NCBI RefSeq assembly: GCF_900343025.1
Contig: NZ_OUND01000003.1
Span: 1 to 64,000, forward strand
DNA from: Arsenophonus endosymbiont of Aleurodicus floccissimus
Lineage (GTDB): Bacteria; Pseudomonadota; Gammaproteobacteria; Enterobacterales; Enterobacteriaceae
DNA length: 64,000 bases
Direction: 5' to 3'
In this document: positions 49,377 to 61,200 of the stretch, piece by piece
Layout of the letters: each line of letters opens with the position of its first letter
Numbering within the stretch: position 1 is the first letter of the stretch
The notes under the pieces: generated by a model
The model's input: only the letters and a program-made list of their open reading frames with translations
What the model was told of the DNA's origin: nothing
Databases searched by the model: none
Made by a program: the position numbers and the translations under genes

Positions 49377-51539
49377 ATGAACGCCTCATATTTACTTGAA
49401 AACTTAAATAATAAGCAACGCGAAGCTGTTGCTGCTCCTCGAACGAATATGTTAATACTTGCTGGCGCAGGTAGTGGTAAAACACGGGTATTGGTTCATC
49501 GAATTGCCTGGTTACTGGCGGTTGATAAGGTTTCGCCTTTCTCCATTATGGCGGTGACATTTACCAATAAAGCAGCGGCTGAAATGCGTCATCGTATTAA
49601 TGCGTTATTAGGTAGTGATCAAGGCGGTATGTGGGTAGGAACTTTTCATGGCCTGGCGCATTGTCTTTTACGGGCTCACTATTTGGATGCTAATTTACCG
49701 CAAGATTTCCAAATCTTAGATAGTGATGATCAATATCGTTTATTGCGTAGAATTATCAAGGTCATTAATCTAGATGAGAGTAAGTGGCCACCACGTCAGG
49801 CTATGTGTTACATCAATGCAAAAAAAGATGAAGGCTTGCGGCCACAGCATATTGAAAGTTATGGCAATCCAACAGAGGCTACTTGGCTGCGAGTTTATCA
49901 GGCTTATCAGGAAGCGTGTGATAGGGCCGGATTAGTTGATTTTGCTGAACTTTTATTGCGTGCCCATGAAATGTGGCTAAAGAAACCGCATATACTACAA
50001 CATTATCGTGAACGTTTTACCAATATTCTGGTTGATGAATTTCAAGATACCAACAGTATCCAGTATGCCTGGATACGTATTTTAGCCGGTGATACTGGCA
50101 AGGTGATGATTGTTGGTGACGATGATCAGTCAATTTATGGTTGGCGTGGTGCACAGGCAGAAAATATTCAACGTTTCTTGCAAGATTTTCCGGCAGCGGA
50201 AACTATTCGGCTAGAACAAAATTATCGTTCGACTAAGAATATCTTGAAGTCGGCTAATGCACTGATTGCCAATAATAATAACCGGTTAGGAAAAAATCTC
50301 TGGACAGAAGGGGCTAATGGTGAACCTATCTCGCTTTATTGTGGCTTCAATCAGTTAGATGAAGCGCGTTATGTTGTTAGTCGCATTAAACAATGGTATG
50401 AGAAAGGTGGCGCTTTAAAGCAGTGCGCAATTCTTTATCGTAGCAATGCACAGTCACGGGTGCTTGAAGAGGCCTTGTTGCAGTCTTCAATGCTTTATTG
50501 TATTTATGGTGGCCAACGCTTTTTTGAGCGGCAGGAAATTAAAGATGCGCTCTCTTATTTACGTTTGGTTGCTAATCGTAATGATGATGCATCATTTGAG
50601 CGAGTTGTTAATACACCAACTCGAGGTATCGGCGAACGAACTTTAGACACTGCTCGTCAGGCCGCGCGCGAAAAACAACTCACGCTTTGGGAAAGTTGTG
50701 AATATTTATTAGCTGAAAAAGTCCTTGGAGGTCGGGCGGCCGGAGCGATTGAAAGGTTTCTTGAGTTAATTGATGCATTGGCTAAAGAAACGACGGATAT
50801 GCCGTTACATGTTCAAACTGATCGCGTGATCCGCGACTCAGGTCTGCGGGCGATGTACCAACAAGAAAAAGGCGAAAAAGCGCAAGTGCGAATTGAAAAC
50901 CTTGAAGAGTTAGTCACTGCTACTCGTCAATTTAGTTATCAAGATGAAGATCAAGATTTAATGCCACTGCAAGCATTTTTGTCTCATGTTGCGTTGGAAT
51001 CCGGTGAAGGGCATGCGGAGTTACATCAAGATGCCGTTCAGTTAATGACGCTACATTCGGCAAAAGGTCTAGAATTTCCATTGGTTTTTATTGTTGGTAT
51101 GGAAGAAGGTATGTTTCCAAGCCAAAGGAGTGCGGAAGAGAGCGGAAGGCTGGCAGAAGAAAGGCGATTGGCTTATGTTGGATTGACACGAGCGATGAAG
51201 AAATTGACGCTGACTTATGCGGAAAGCCGTCGATTATATGGTAAAGAAGTCTACCATCGCCCTTCGCGTTTTATTGCCGAATTACCGACTGAATGTATTG
51301 AAGAAGTTCGTTTACGTGCAACGGTTTCTCGCCCTATTAGTCATCAACGACTTGGTACCCCAATTAATCGAAATGATAGTGGCTATACATTAGGTCAACG
51401 GGTTCGTCATCCTAAGTTTGGTGAAGGAACTATTATTAATTTGGAAGGGGATGGTGAGCGTTGCCGCTTGCAGATAGCTTTTCAGGGCGAAGGGATCAAA
51501 TGGCTGGTTGCAGCTTATGCTAAATTAGAGTTGCAATAA
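49377..51539 (+). CDS. uvrD: DNA helicase II UvrD
   Basis: 720 residues, equal to E. coli. The start is ATG 49377 (MNASYLLENLNNKQREAVAA). Motif [10 protein letters not shown], motif II LVDEFQDTN, GDDDQSIYGWRGAQ (III), QNYRST (IV), LMTLHSAKGLEFP (V) and RRLAYVGLTRA (VI) are all present. The C-terminal Tudor-like domain that binds RNA polymerase (GQRVRHPKFGEGTI) is complete. It acts in mismatch and nucleotide excision repair and in clearing stalled forks. It is the only intact UvrD/Rep-type helicase visible here, since rep is broken. Confidence 0.96.
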   Translation: MNASYLLENLNNKQREAVAAPRTNMLILAGAGSGKTRVLVHRIAWLLAVDKVSPFSIMAVTFTNKAAAEMRHRINALLGSDQGGMWVGTFHGLAHCLLRAHYLDANLPQDFQILDSDDQYRLLRRIIKVINLDESKWPPRQAMCYINAKKDEGLRPQHIESYGNPTEATWLRVYQAYQEACDRAGLVDFAELLLRAHEMWLKKPHILQHYRERFTNILVDEFQDTNSIQYAWIRILAGDTGKVMIVGDDDQSIYGWRGAQAENIQRFLQDFPAAETIRLEQNYRSTKNILKSANALIANNNNRLGKNLWTEGANGEPISLYCGFNQLDEARYVVSRIKQWYEKGGALKQCAILYRSNAQSRVLEEALLQSSMLYCIYGGQRFFERQEIKDALSYLRLVANRNDDASFERVVNTPTRGIGERTLDTARQAAREKQLTLWESCEYLLAEKVLGGRAAGAIERFLELIDALAKETTDMPLHVQTDRVIRDSGLRAMYQQEKGEKAQVRIENLEELVTATRQFSYQDEDQDLMPLQAFLSHVALESGEGHAELHQDAVQLMTLHSAKGLEFPLVFIVGMEEGMFPSQRSAEESGRLAEERRLAYVGLTRAMKKLTLTYAESRRLYGKEVYHRPSRFIAELPTECIEEVRLRATVSRPISHQRLGTPINRNDSGYTLGQRVRHPKFGEGTIINLEGDGERCRLQIAFQGEGIKWLVAAYAKLELQ

Positions 51540-51623
51540 AGAATGCTTGAAGTAAGGGAGTTTTTGTTACTAATTAACTGGCTATTATTTTGCTATTTGG
51601 GGTTCTGAAGGAGGCCTGATAAT

Positions 51624-52574
51624 ATGCTGCTGGCATTTAAATTAGACAACCACCGTTTATCTCGCCTTGAGCTTGATGAAGGTGAAAAACTAACCGATGC
51701 GGTATGGGTTGATTTAATGGAGCCTAACGAAAAAGAACGGCAAACAGTGCAAACTGAATTGAAACAATTATTAGTAACCCCATCTGAATTAACCGATATT
51801 GAAGTATCGGCTCGTTTTTTTGAGGATGAGGATGGTTTACATATTCATTCATTTTTTTATTATCAAGATAGCGATGAACATGTTAGTAATTCGACAGTTG
51901 CTTTCACTTTTCGTGATGGCCGTTTATATACCTTGCGGGAGCGTGATCTGCTGGCTTTTCGTTTGTATCGTATGCGTTCAAGAAGCCAAAAGCTGATCGA
52001 TGCTAATGCTTATGAGTTATTTTTAGATTTATTTGAAACTAAAATTGAACAACTTGCTGATGTAATAGAAAATATTTATAGCGTATTGGAATCGTTAAGC
52101 CGGATTATTTTGGAAGGCAAACAAGGTGATGAACTCGATAGCGCACTTTCTAATTTAGCGGAACAAGAAGATATTGGCTGGAAAGTGCGGTTGTGTTTGA
52201 TGGACAGTCAACGAGCAGTAAATTTTTTGATCCGCCGAGCAAGATTGCCGACAGGTCAATTAGAGCAAGCGAGAGATATTTTACGTGATATTGAATCACT
52301 GCTACCTCATAATGAATCACTATTTCAAAAAGTAAATTTTCTTATGCAAGCGGCAATGGGTTTTATTAATATTGAGCAGAGTCGAATTATTAAAATTTTC
52401 TCCGTTGTTTCTGTGGTCTTTTTACCGCCAACGCTGGTGGCGTCCAGTTATGGTATGAATTTTGAATTTATGCCTGAATTAGGCTGGCGTTTTGGCTATC
52501 CGGCAGCAATTATATTGATGATTATTGCCGGGCTAGCACCTTATCTTTATTTTAAACGTAAGAATTGGCTCTGA
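51624..52574 (+). CDS. corA: Magnesium/cobalt transport protein CorA
   Basis: This 316-residue protein has the large N-terminal cytoplasmic funnel domain ([20 protein letters not shown]) and two C-terminal membrane helices. The invariant GMN signature is in [20 protein letters not shown] between the helices, and the basic end is YFKRKNWL. CorA is the pentameric Mg2+ channel. The length is identical to E. coli. GGAGG precedes the ATG. No lesion. Confidence 0.96.
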   Translation: MLLAFKLDNHRLSRLELDEGEKLTDAVWVDLMEPNEKERQTVQTELKQLLVTPSELTDIEVSARFFEDEDGLHIHSFFYYQDSDEHVSNSTVAFTFRDGRLYTLRERDLLAFRLYRMRSRSQKLIDANAYELFLDLFETKIEQLADVIENIYSVLESLSRIILEGKQGDELDSALSNLAEQEDIGWKVRLCLMDSQRAVNFLIRRARLPTGQLEQARDILRDIESLLPHNESLFQKVNFLMQAAMGFINIEQSRIIKIFSVVSVVFLPPTLVASSYGMNFEFMPELGWRFGYPAAIILMIIAGLAPYLYFKRKNWL

Positions 52575-52694
52575 ATTTATCAGATAAATAAAGATAACTT
52601 GAGCAAAGTAGAAAGGCCAGCTTAATAACGTAAGCTTCATATAATGTTTATTTAAAATAGATTTTTATTATGGTCTTAGCTTGATTATTTTTAT

Positions 52695-53163
52695 TTAACT
52701 CATGAAACAAGTGGCTATGCCTATTGTGATATGTTTATTTTCGTTATTATGCAATTCGGCTCGGGCAACAGAAATCTTATTACCAGGGCGAATGATTTTT
52801 CCCCTCGCAATAAATTTTTTACCACGACTTGGACGCAAGTAATTAATGTTTAAATCCATGGTCGCAAAGGCTGATAAACGTTCTCTGAGCGTTTTTTTTG
52901 ACAATGAAGTTATTTCGATTTAATGCATTACAAAAGCAAATTATACTGCTAGCAACATCTAACACTGCAGCAATTACACCACCATGTAGGATTTGTTGTT
53001 CAAAGTTTCCTATCAATTGTGATTTGTCGTTAAAAATTAACTTGATCTCGGTGCTATCAAAGGATAAAAACTCAAAACCTAATAATTGGTTGAATTACAT
53101 TTGAAGATATTTTCCAATTATAAGTTTCTGTGCATCGTCCAATGTAAGGGCAGGCGTATTCAT
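52695..53163 (-). pseudogene. yigI: Hotdog-fold thioesterase YigI, pseudogene
   Basis: On the minus strand the gene starts MNTPALTLDDAQKLIIGKYL. It has TAA at 53095-53097 (LQM then stop then FNQLLGFEF) and continues with GNFEQQILHGGVIAAVLDVA, the hotdog signature. A one-base deficit in an A run near 52905 then shifts the frame. The other frame reads SKKTLRERLSAFATMDLNIN to ITIGIATCFMS. The E. coli protein has 155 residues and is a medium/long-chain acyl-CoA thioesterase. It lies between corA and recQ, as in E. coli. Confidence 0.9.
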
Positions 53164-53433
53164 AAATATTCTCTTAATTATTAGATATTATGTTAATCAA
53201 CGATTGTTATTATGCAAAGGTTGGCAATTTTTCTATGGTTATGCTATTATGAATAGGTAAAAATAAATGGTTATTTGGCATAATGAAGAGTGACTTTTTT
53301 TTCTTCTAACTTCTTTATTTTATAGCGGAAATTAATAGGATGCTGTAATTCTTATCAGAGTCAGGGGGTAGCATATATTTATTTACCGCTTTTTATCAAA
53401 ATTGATTAGTCACGGTTATTAAGGATACCAGTT

Positions 53434-55265
53434 ATCTTGCGGAAATTATCAATATTACATCCCCGGTTCGGCAAGTGTTACAGCAGATTTTTGATTATCA
53501 GTAATTTCGGCCAGGCCAAGAACAAATTATTAATACTATACTATACTTATAAATCAAGATTTTTTGGTCGTCATGCCAACCGGCGGAGGAAAATCTCTCT
53601 GTTATCAAATACCCGCTTTAATTTTACCTGGCTTAATCATAGTGGTTTCTCCACTGATTTCATTAATGAAAGATCAAGTTGATCAGCTTTCTCAGTATGG
53701 TATTGAGGCCAATTATCTTAATTCAAGCCAAACCGGACAACAGCAAAAGCAGGTAAATTGAGCATTGTCGGCAAGGCAACATAAAATTACTTTATATTGC
53801 CCCCGAGCGGTTGGTTATGGATAATTTTCTTGATCAATTGCCGAAATTAAATCCAGTTTTATTGGCTGTCGATGAAGCTCATTGTATTTCACAGTGGGGC
53901 CATGATTTTGGCCCTGAATATAGAGCATTATGGCAATTGCGGCGTCGTTTTCCACAGTTACCAGTTATTGCCTTAACAGCTACTGCTGATCAAACAACGC
54001 GTAATGATATTATTCACGGGCTTGAACTGTGTGAACCACTTGTCCATATCAGTAGCTTCGATCGACCTAATATTCGTTATACTTTAGTAGAAAAATATAA
54101 GCCTCTTGATCAGCTTTGGTTTTTTATTAAAGGACAAAAGGGTAACAGCGGTATTGTTTATTGCAATAGCCGTAGTAAAACTGAAGAAACAGCTGAGCGA
54201 TTGCATAAACGGGGTTTGAGTGCGGCCCCCTATCATGCGGGTCTTGATAATACACAACGCGCAAAAGTACAGGATGCTTTTCAAAAAGATGACTTGCAAG
54301 TGGTGGTTGCAACGGTGGCATTTGGTATGGGAATTAATAAATCTAATGTCCGTTTTGTCGTCTATTTTGATATTGCCCGTAATATAGAATCTTATTATCA
54401 AGAAACCGGTAGAGCTGGGCGCGATGGCTTAGCTGCAGAAGCCATTTTATTTTATAATCCCGCTGATTTATCTTGGTTGTGTTGTTGTTTGGCGGAAAGC
54501 CTGCTGGACAATTACAAGAGATTGAGCGCTATAAACTAAATGCTATGAGTGCTTTTGCCGAGACACAAACCTGTCGCCGTCTAGTATTGTTAAATTATTT
54601 TGGTGAAAATAGGCACCAACCTTGTGGTAACTGCGATATCTGTTTAGATCCACCGAAACAGTATGATGGCCTAATTGATGCTCAGAAAGTACTTTCTTGT
54701 ATTTATCGGACAGGGCAGCGTTTTGGTATCGGCTATATTGCTGACATTTTGCGCGGCGCAAATCATCAACGTATACGTGAATTTGATCATGATAAGTTGC
54801 CAGTTTATGGCTTGGTTAAAGAACAGAGTCATGAGCATTGGGTGAGTGTGTGTCGGCAACAACTTATTCATATGGGTTTAGTGAACCAAAATATTGCTCA
54901 TTTTTCAGCATTACAATTGATAGAAGCAGCTAGGCCGATATTGCGCGGCGAGGTACCATTACAATTGGCTGTTGCTAGAGTTTTATCGAAAAAAAGCCGT
55001 AATCAGCAAAATAAAAACTACCAAGGCCGTTACGATAAAAAATTATTTGCTAAATTACGTCAATTAAGAAAAGTGATTGCTAATGAAGAAAATATTCCAC
55101 CTTTTGTGGTTTTTAACGATGCCACTTGAATAGAGATGGCGGAGCGATGTCCTGTCGGGCTATAAATGAACTACTGTTGATTAATGGTGTAGTCAAAGAA
55201 AATTAGCGCGATTTGGTGAGGTATTTATGACATTGATTCGCGATCATCTGGCAGGTTTTGAATAA
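53434..55265 (+). pseudogene. recQ: ATP-dependent DNA helicase RecQ, pseudogene
   Basis: The start is unclear. LAEIINITSPVRQVLQQIFD is readable from about 53434, followed by TAA before [11 protein letters not shown] and a frameshift before [24 protein letters not shown] at 53759-53761 follows QQQKQVN. The DEAH box ([15 protein letters not shown]) and [13 protein letters not shown] are good. A frameshift near 54500 precedes the zinc region CGNCDICLDPPKQYDG. TGA/TAG stops and shifts break the HRDC domain after VVFNDAT, although KLARFGEVFMTLIRDHLAGF marks the old end at 55263-55265. Normally about 609 residues. At least five lesions. Confidence 0.93.
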
Positions 55266-55279
55266 GTTTAGGAATAATT

Positions 55280-56263
55280 ATGACGCCTGACATGCTAAAA
55301 GCGAGTTGGCTGACACGTGAATCTCAGTTTTTAGCGTTTGCTAATGGTCTGCTTTTAGATTTTTGGAAGATGCATGATGAAGCAGAATTTATTGGCGTTG
55401 ATAATATTCCTATTCGTTATGCAAAACTTTATTCTGCTCAGCATGATAAAGCGATTGTCATTTTTCCCGGGCGTAGTGAAAGCTATGTAAAATATCCTGA
55501 AGTCGCTTATGATCTTTATCATCTTGGTTATGATATTTTTATCATAGATCATCGTGGACAAGGTCTTTCGGGAAGAATGTTGGCCGATCCGCAAAAGGGG
55601 CACGTCGAAAAATTTACTGATTATATTGATGATTTTGAATCTTTTATTTCTCTTGAGATCAAATCACGACACTATTCACTTTGTTATGCACTCTCCCCAT
55701 TCAATAGAGGGGCTATTCTTGCTGATGATAGTCTGACTTTTAATGCTGCGGTTTTATGTGCTCCGATGATAGGCATTAATTTACCGGCTTCACGTTGGCT
55801 GGCAAATTTTATCATTCAATGTGCTGAGGCGAGATCTAATACCCGTGATGATTATGCAGTATCAACCGGTAGATGGCAGCCATTACCCTTTATTATTAAT
55901 GTATTGACCCATAGTTATGAACGTTATCGGCGTTATTTACGCTATTATGCCGATTATCCTGAACTACGTCTTGGTGGGCCAACTTATCATTGGATTGGGT
56001 AGAGTCTGCAATTTGGTGCTAGCTTAATTGAAAAAGCGGCAGAGATTGCGGTTCCGCTGATGGTATTAGAAGCGAGTGAAGATAAGGTCGTTAATAATCG
56101 GGATATTCAGAGATTTTGTGTCGCTCGGCAAAAAATGCAGATGGGAAGAGAGGAAAAGCTACCTTTAATTATCGAAGGGACAGACCATGAAATATTATTT
56201 GAAAACGATGCATTACGTGCTATCGCACTTAATGTAATTTGTGATTTTTTTGATCAACATTGA
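55280..56263 (+). pseudogene. pldB: Lysophospholipase L2, pseudogene
   Basis: MTPDMLKASWLTRESQFLAF through IIDHRGQGLSGRMLADPQKG matches PldB of the alpha/beta-hydrolase family. The nucleophile elbow (AHSMGGA in E. coli) is replaced by ALSPFNRGA. This looks like an inserted C just before CATTCA and a compensating deletion a few bases later (55683-55715), so the catalytic Ser motif is destroyed without losing the frame. TAG at 56000-56002 replaces Glu after GPTYHWIG. The rest stays open to CDFFDQH at 56263. The E. coli protein has 340 residues. Confidence 0.92.
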
Positions 56264-56280
56264 TTAACCAAGGAAAAACA

Positions 56281-57085
56281 ATGACGTATTTTGTTGTTGC
56301 TTCAGATTTAGATGGTACTTTACCGTCTCCTAACCACACTTTACCCCTTTATACAAAAGAAACGTTAAAATTATTGGTAGAAAAAAATATTCATTTTATT
56401 TTTGCTACGAGTCGCCACTATATTGATGTTGATCAGATCTGTAATGGGTTAGGGATTAATGCTTATATGATCACATCTAATGGCGCTAGGGTACATAACA
56501 CCAATGGAGAGCTGATTTTAACGCATAATCTTGATCATGATATTGTTCATGAGCTCTATTTAATGGAGTTTGAGAATCCAAATATTCTGACCAACTACTA
56601 TTCTAGCGATAATTGGTTAATTAATCTGGAGAGCCCGGAGCAAAAGCATATTTTCAAGAGTCTGTTTTTCACTATCAACTTTTTGAGCGCGATAATTTTT
56701 CGATGATGGATGTGAGCAAAGTTTATTTTACTTGTGAAGATCATCGGCAGTTACTGTTATCGCAGGAACAAATAAGAAATCGTTGGGGTGATCGTGTTAA
56801 CGTTAGTTTTTCATTACCATGTTGTCTAGAGGCTATGAATGGTAGTGTTTCCAAAGGAAATGCACTAAAGCAAGTAGCGGATTTATTAGGCTATACTTTG
56901 CAGGATTGTATCACTTTTGGTGACGGAATGAATAATTATGAAATGTTAACCATGGGGGAAAAGGCTGCATTATGAAAAACTCACATCAATTATTACGAGA
57001 TAATTTACCTGATATGGAAATTATTGGTTCTAATGAAGAAGAAACCGTTTCCTATTATTTACGTCGACTTTATAGTGGTATTTAA
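56281..57085 (+). pseudogene. yigL: HAD-family pyridoxal phosphate phosphatase YigL, pseudogene
   Basis: The start MTYFVVASDLDGTLPSPNHT carries the HAD nucleophile motif DLDGT. The frame is lost near 56660 (QKHIFKS). The next frame reads MMDVSKVYFTCEDHRQLLLS to FGDGMNNYEMLTMGEKAAL. A second frameshift near 56970 leads to the old C-terminus NSHQLLRDNLPDMEIIGSNE ending RRLYSGI. The E. coli protein has 266 residues. It lies 18 nt after pldB, as in E. coli. Confidence 0.92.
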
Positions 57086-57371
57086 ATATTTGGCGTAAAT
57101 AAAAACCATGTAAATTGAGGTTACGGGAGTTCACTTTAGAAAATAACAGAATAATTTATTATTAATTTGTTGCAGTGCTTCCGTTTTTAATTATATCAAC
57201 AGGTTAATTAATAATGAATTTTCAGGATTTATTATAATTTATATTATGGAAAATAAATTGCTTAAATCTATTTTTGAGTTGTGATTTGTATAGTGTGAAA
57301 TAAAGGGATACTAAGATTAGTATCTTAGTATATAATTTTTGAAGTGTTAGTTATAAAAAGGAGCTGGCGAT

Positions 57372-58155
57372 ATGAGAAAATTAATTCTGGTATTTACGCT
57401 AGGAATAATAAGTTATGGTTCTTTAGTATCTGCTAATATAACAACTACAAAATCTAATGGAATAACACAATTACAGCAATTAGCTGAACATGGTAATGAT
57501 AAAGCTCAGTATGAACTGGGGGAAAAATATTTCCGTGGACAAGGAATTTCTTAGGACTTCAAGCAGGCTGTCGTTTGGTATTTGAAATCAGCTGAATTAG
57601 GTAATGCAGATGCACAATTTAGACTCGCGACTATGTATGTTAATGGTTTTGGTGTTAGGCGTGATTATGATCGGGCAATAGAATGGTACCAAAGGGCAGC
57701 AATCCAGCAGCATGTTCGTGCGCAAAGCAAATATGGCTATCATGTATACTCATGGATTAGGTGTGAAACAAAATTTAACGGAAGCCGCATATTGGTATGA
57801 GCAAGCATCAAAAGGGGATTATGCATTGACACAGTTTAATTTGGGATTAATGTATAGTATTGGCAATGGTGTGATAAAAGATTATAAAAAAGCCGTCTAT
57901 CGGTTCAAACACGCCGCAAAACAGGGAGATGCTAAAGCTCAGGATCGTTTAGGTGTTATGTATGCAGAGGGACATGGTGTTATAAAGATAATAAAATGGC
58001 CTATGCATGGTTAGCTACCGCATTTTGTAATGGTAATTAAAGAAAGTCAAAAATTTCATGATAGGATCGGGAAATTGTTTTCTGATAAAGAAATGAAGGC
58101 AGCTCAGGCGTTAGCTGAAGTTATATTAAAAAACTACCCCACCCAAATTGATTAA
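57372..58155 (+). pseudogene. Secreted Sel1-repeat (TPR-like) protein, pseudogene
   Basis: The gene has an N-terminal signal peptide (MRKLILVFTLGIISYGSLVS, cleaved after about residue 21). At least five Sel1-like repeats of ~36 residues of the AQxxLGxxYxxGxGVxxDxxxAxxWYxxAA type follow. Lesions are TAG at 57552-57554 (GQGIS then stop then DFKQAVVWY), a frameshift near 57720, another near 57985, and a stop near 58040. The old end NYPTQID is at 58153-58155. Sel1-repeat proteins often act in host interaction or signalling, but the target of this one is unknown. It is not part of the E. coli order here, so it is accessory. Confidence 0.85.
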
Positions 58156-58291
58156 AAATAAATTAACTGATAACTAGATTAAATCCGTTATATATTAAAA
58201 TAATATTATATTTATGTTAAAAATAAATATGATATACTTTGTTTAATTTTTATACAATTTTACCTGTTATTTAAACGGCCAAAGTTGATTG

Positions 58292-61200
58292 TTAATTTAT
58301 AATTCTCCGGCTTTTCTGGCCGGCCGGCTTTCGCCCAGATGTATTTTTTGTTGCACTTCGTAATAGATTATTACTGGCAATATCAACTCGGGCTTGAAAG
58401 CGCGGAAATGGTAGCGTGATCCGATGTTGTGCAAAACCGATTAATATATTTTGATGAACTTCATGGCGGGCAGGTATTCTGTGCCCCGTTTCTGCCGCAT
58501 AAATACGTAATTCAAAGATTTGAATACCTTTTTGTAAATCAACTAGATATACTTCAGGTGCCGGGTTAGTTAAAATCATCGGCGTTTTCTCGGGGGCATT
58601 TAATAATATCTGACTTATCTCGGTACTATCTACATCAGCGGGTTCTGGAATAGTTAAAACAATACGAGTGATAGTATCGGATAACGACCAGTTAATAAAT
58701 TGCTCGGTAATAAAGGCTTTATTAGGAACAATAATTTCTTTGCGATCCCAATCTGTTAAGGTTGTTGCTCTAGTATTGATTTTAGTAATACTGCCTGTTA
58801 AATCACGAATAGTGATGGTATCGCCTATCCGAATTGGTTTCTCAAATAAGATCATTAAATCATAAATGATATTGGTAAAGATTTCTTGTAGGTCAAAGCC
58901 AAGTCCAACACCCATCGTGGCAATTAACCATTGTAATTTTGACCACTTAATACCAAGCATGGAAAACCCGACTAAGCTACCTATAAGCGCAATAGTATAT
59001 TTAGTCAAGGTGGTGATTGCATAGCCAGTTCCTGGAGTTAAATCAAGGTGTTGTAACAGGGCAAGTTCCAACAATGCCGGCAAATTTCTAATTAGTTGTG
59101 CTGTAATAATAAGAATAATAATAAATAGTGAGCTGAGGGTGATCGGTTGAATGGTATCTACACCATTTACCGTAGTAGTGACATTCCAAAGCCGGATATT
59201 TTCCAGAAAAGAGAATGCTGAGTGTAGTTCAGACTAAATTAAAATCAGTGAGACTAACGCTATCATGGTGAGAATAGAGCGCACAAGTCCCAGAGATTGT
59301 GCACTGATTGTATCTAAGTCAATCGCACTTTCTTCGATATCGACTAAGCCTTCGCCACTACTATTATTTTCACCTTCATCTTTTGCTCGTTGAGCGAGAA
59401 TGTTAGCGCGACGCTGTTTTGCTCTTTCAAAAGTAATTTTACGCCATTGGATAGACATCCAGCGGCGAATAATGTGATAAATGATCAATAAGAAAAACCA
59501 GATTGCAACAGAGGTTTCCAGCCTGGCTAAAAGTTCTTTAGATGTTGAAAGGTAACCCAATAATGCGGTAACCGTAGAAAAAATTGGCGCTATAATCAAT
59601 AATAACCACAATATCTTGCTAATTGCATTCTCACCCGAGCCGTGGCGATCTAGATAAAGTGTTACGCCTACTCGTTTGAGGTTATAGGTAATCAAACTTA
59701 GCGCAATACACAGTAATAAGAAGCATAGTCTGCCTAAGCTTGGGGCAAATTCACGGTCGTTATAATATTCAAACGTAATTAAGGCCATCATCAATGGTAC
59801 TATGACAAAAATTGATAATTGGTAAGTAACGCATTGCCCTTTTTATGTTTTCTTCTGACCAGCCAAAATGAAAAATAAACAATCCGTTTGGTATTGCAAA
59901 AGTAGCACTAATCATAAAAACCCATAAAACCGGTGTTGTCACTCTCATCCAGAGCCAATAGCAGTGGCCGTAGGGAATTGCCAGGCGCTTTGAAGGCCGT
60001 GACCATAAAATAGGTAATAGGTAAAGGGAGTGCTATCAGAATAGACCACAATACGGTTCGTAAGGTTAGAGCAAAGCGATCCTGCGTTACTTTACCAATA
60101 CGGGTACTAGTAGCGCGAAGAAGAAAATTATTATAATGCTGATGGGTACTAATGCTAAAAATGACGATAGCAACAGCAGCCAGCAGGTATAACAAACTAT
60201 CCTGACTGGCGAAGATAACTCTTTGCGCCACTGAGTTGAGATAATGTATCTAATAATAGTAAGCGAGTCAGATCTTTTACTATGGTAATTGGATAGTTGA
60301 GACTTATAGGGTCGGTATCCGCGATCCAGAACATATAACGATGGGTCGCATCTTTGATATCTGTTAATGCATCGGTTAACTGGGTTGCCGCAACATAAAG
60401 TTTGGTTAATTCCAATATTTCACTGTCATAACCAGAAATTATTGAGCTTAATAATTCTTTCCGAGTTTGGATCAGTGAGTCATAAATTTGCGTTTGTTAT
60501 GGCGCTAAATTTTTTATTTCGGCTTGCTTTTCCTTGTTCTCTTTATTGTTGGAATCGAGATTTTCCAACATATCTTGAACTGAAGGCGATCAACTCGTTT
60601 GTTGATGATTTTTGGGTATTTCGGGCAAATGGTATAACTGCGCGCGTAATGCTTCACCTAAAGTAGTTGAACTGCCTAACCATTGTGCCTGTTCACGAAT
60701 TGTCCCAAGCGCTTGACGAACGGTTAGTATATCACTGGAAGTCTGGCGTTGCCTTTGTTCAATATCATTTATTCTGTATGCTTGTTCATTAAGTCGTTGT
60801 GATAATTTACGATTTAGTTGCAATTGAGTTGTTAAAAATTTGGGTAGCTCTCCCCCTTGAGCAGCTAACATTTCAGTGTGGTTTAAGTGCCAGTTGTGCT
60901 TTCTGTTGGCGCTGAAAGTTTAGATGATTTCGTAGTTGTTGAAGCTCTTGGTCGATTTGCTGATAACGGTTTTTAAAAAGCTCAATGCGTAAGCGAGTAA
61001 TTTCTTGGCGATTATTGGCTTAAAGTTGTGCTATTTCTAGTTCATTGGTTTTTGACTTTCTTGCCGTTACTTCGGTTTGTGCTAAGTTATATTGTGCTTC
61101 AGCTAAAGGGGACACCGGAACATACAGCGACTGTAGTCTTACGGTAGGGTCAGAAAGCAGCCGGCGAGCTTCTAATCATTATTGAGGCAATTTTACAAGA

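Noticed and set aside
49368-49379. Upstream GTG start for uvrD
   Set aside because: ATG 49377 aligns with the E. coli start; the extra codons have no counterpart.
60367-60666. 99-residue plus-strand ORF
   Set aside because: It is antisense to the decayed N-terminal half of mscM.
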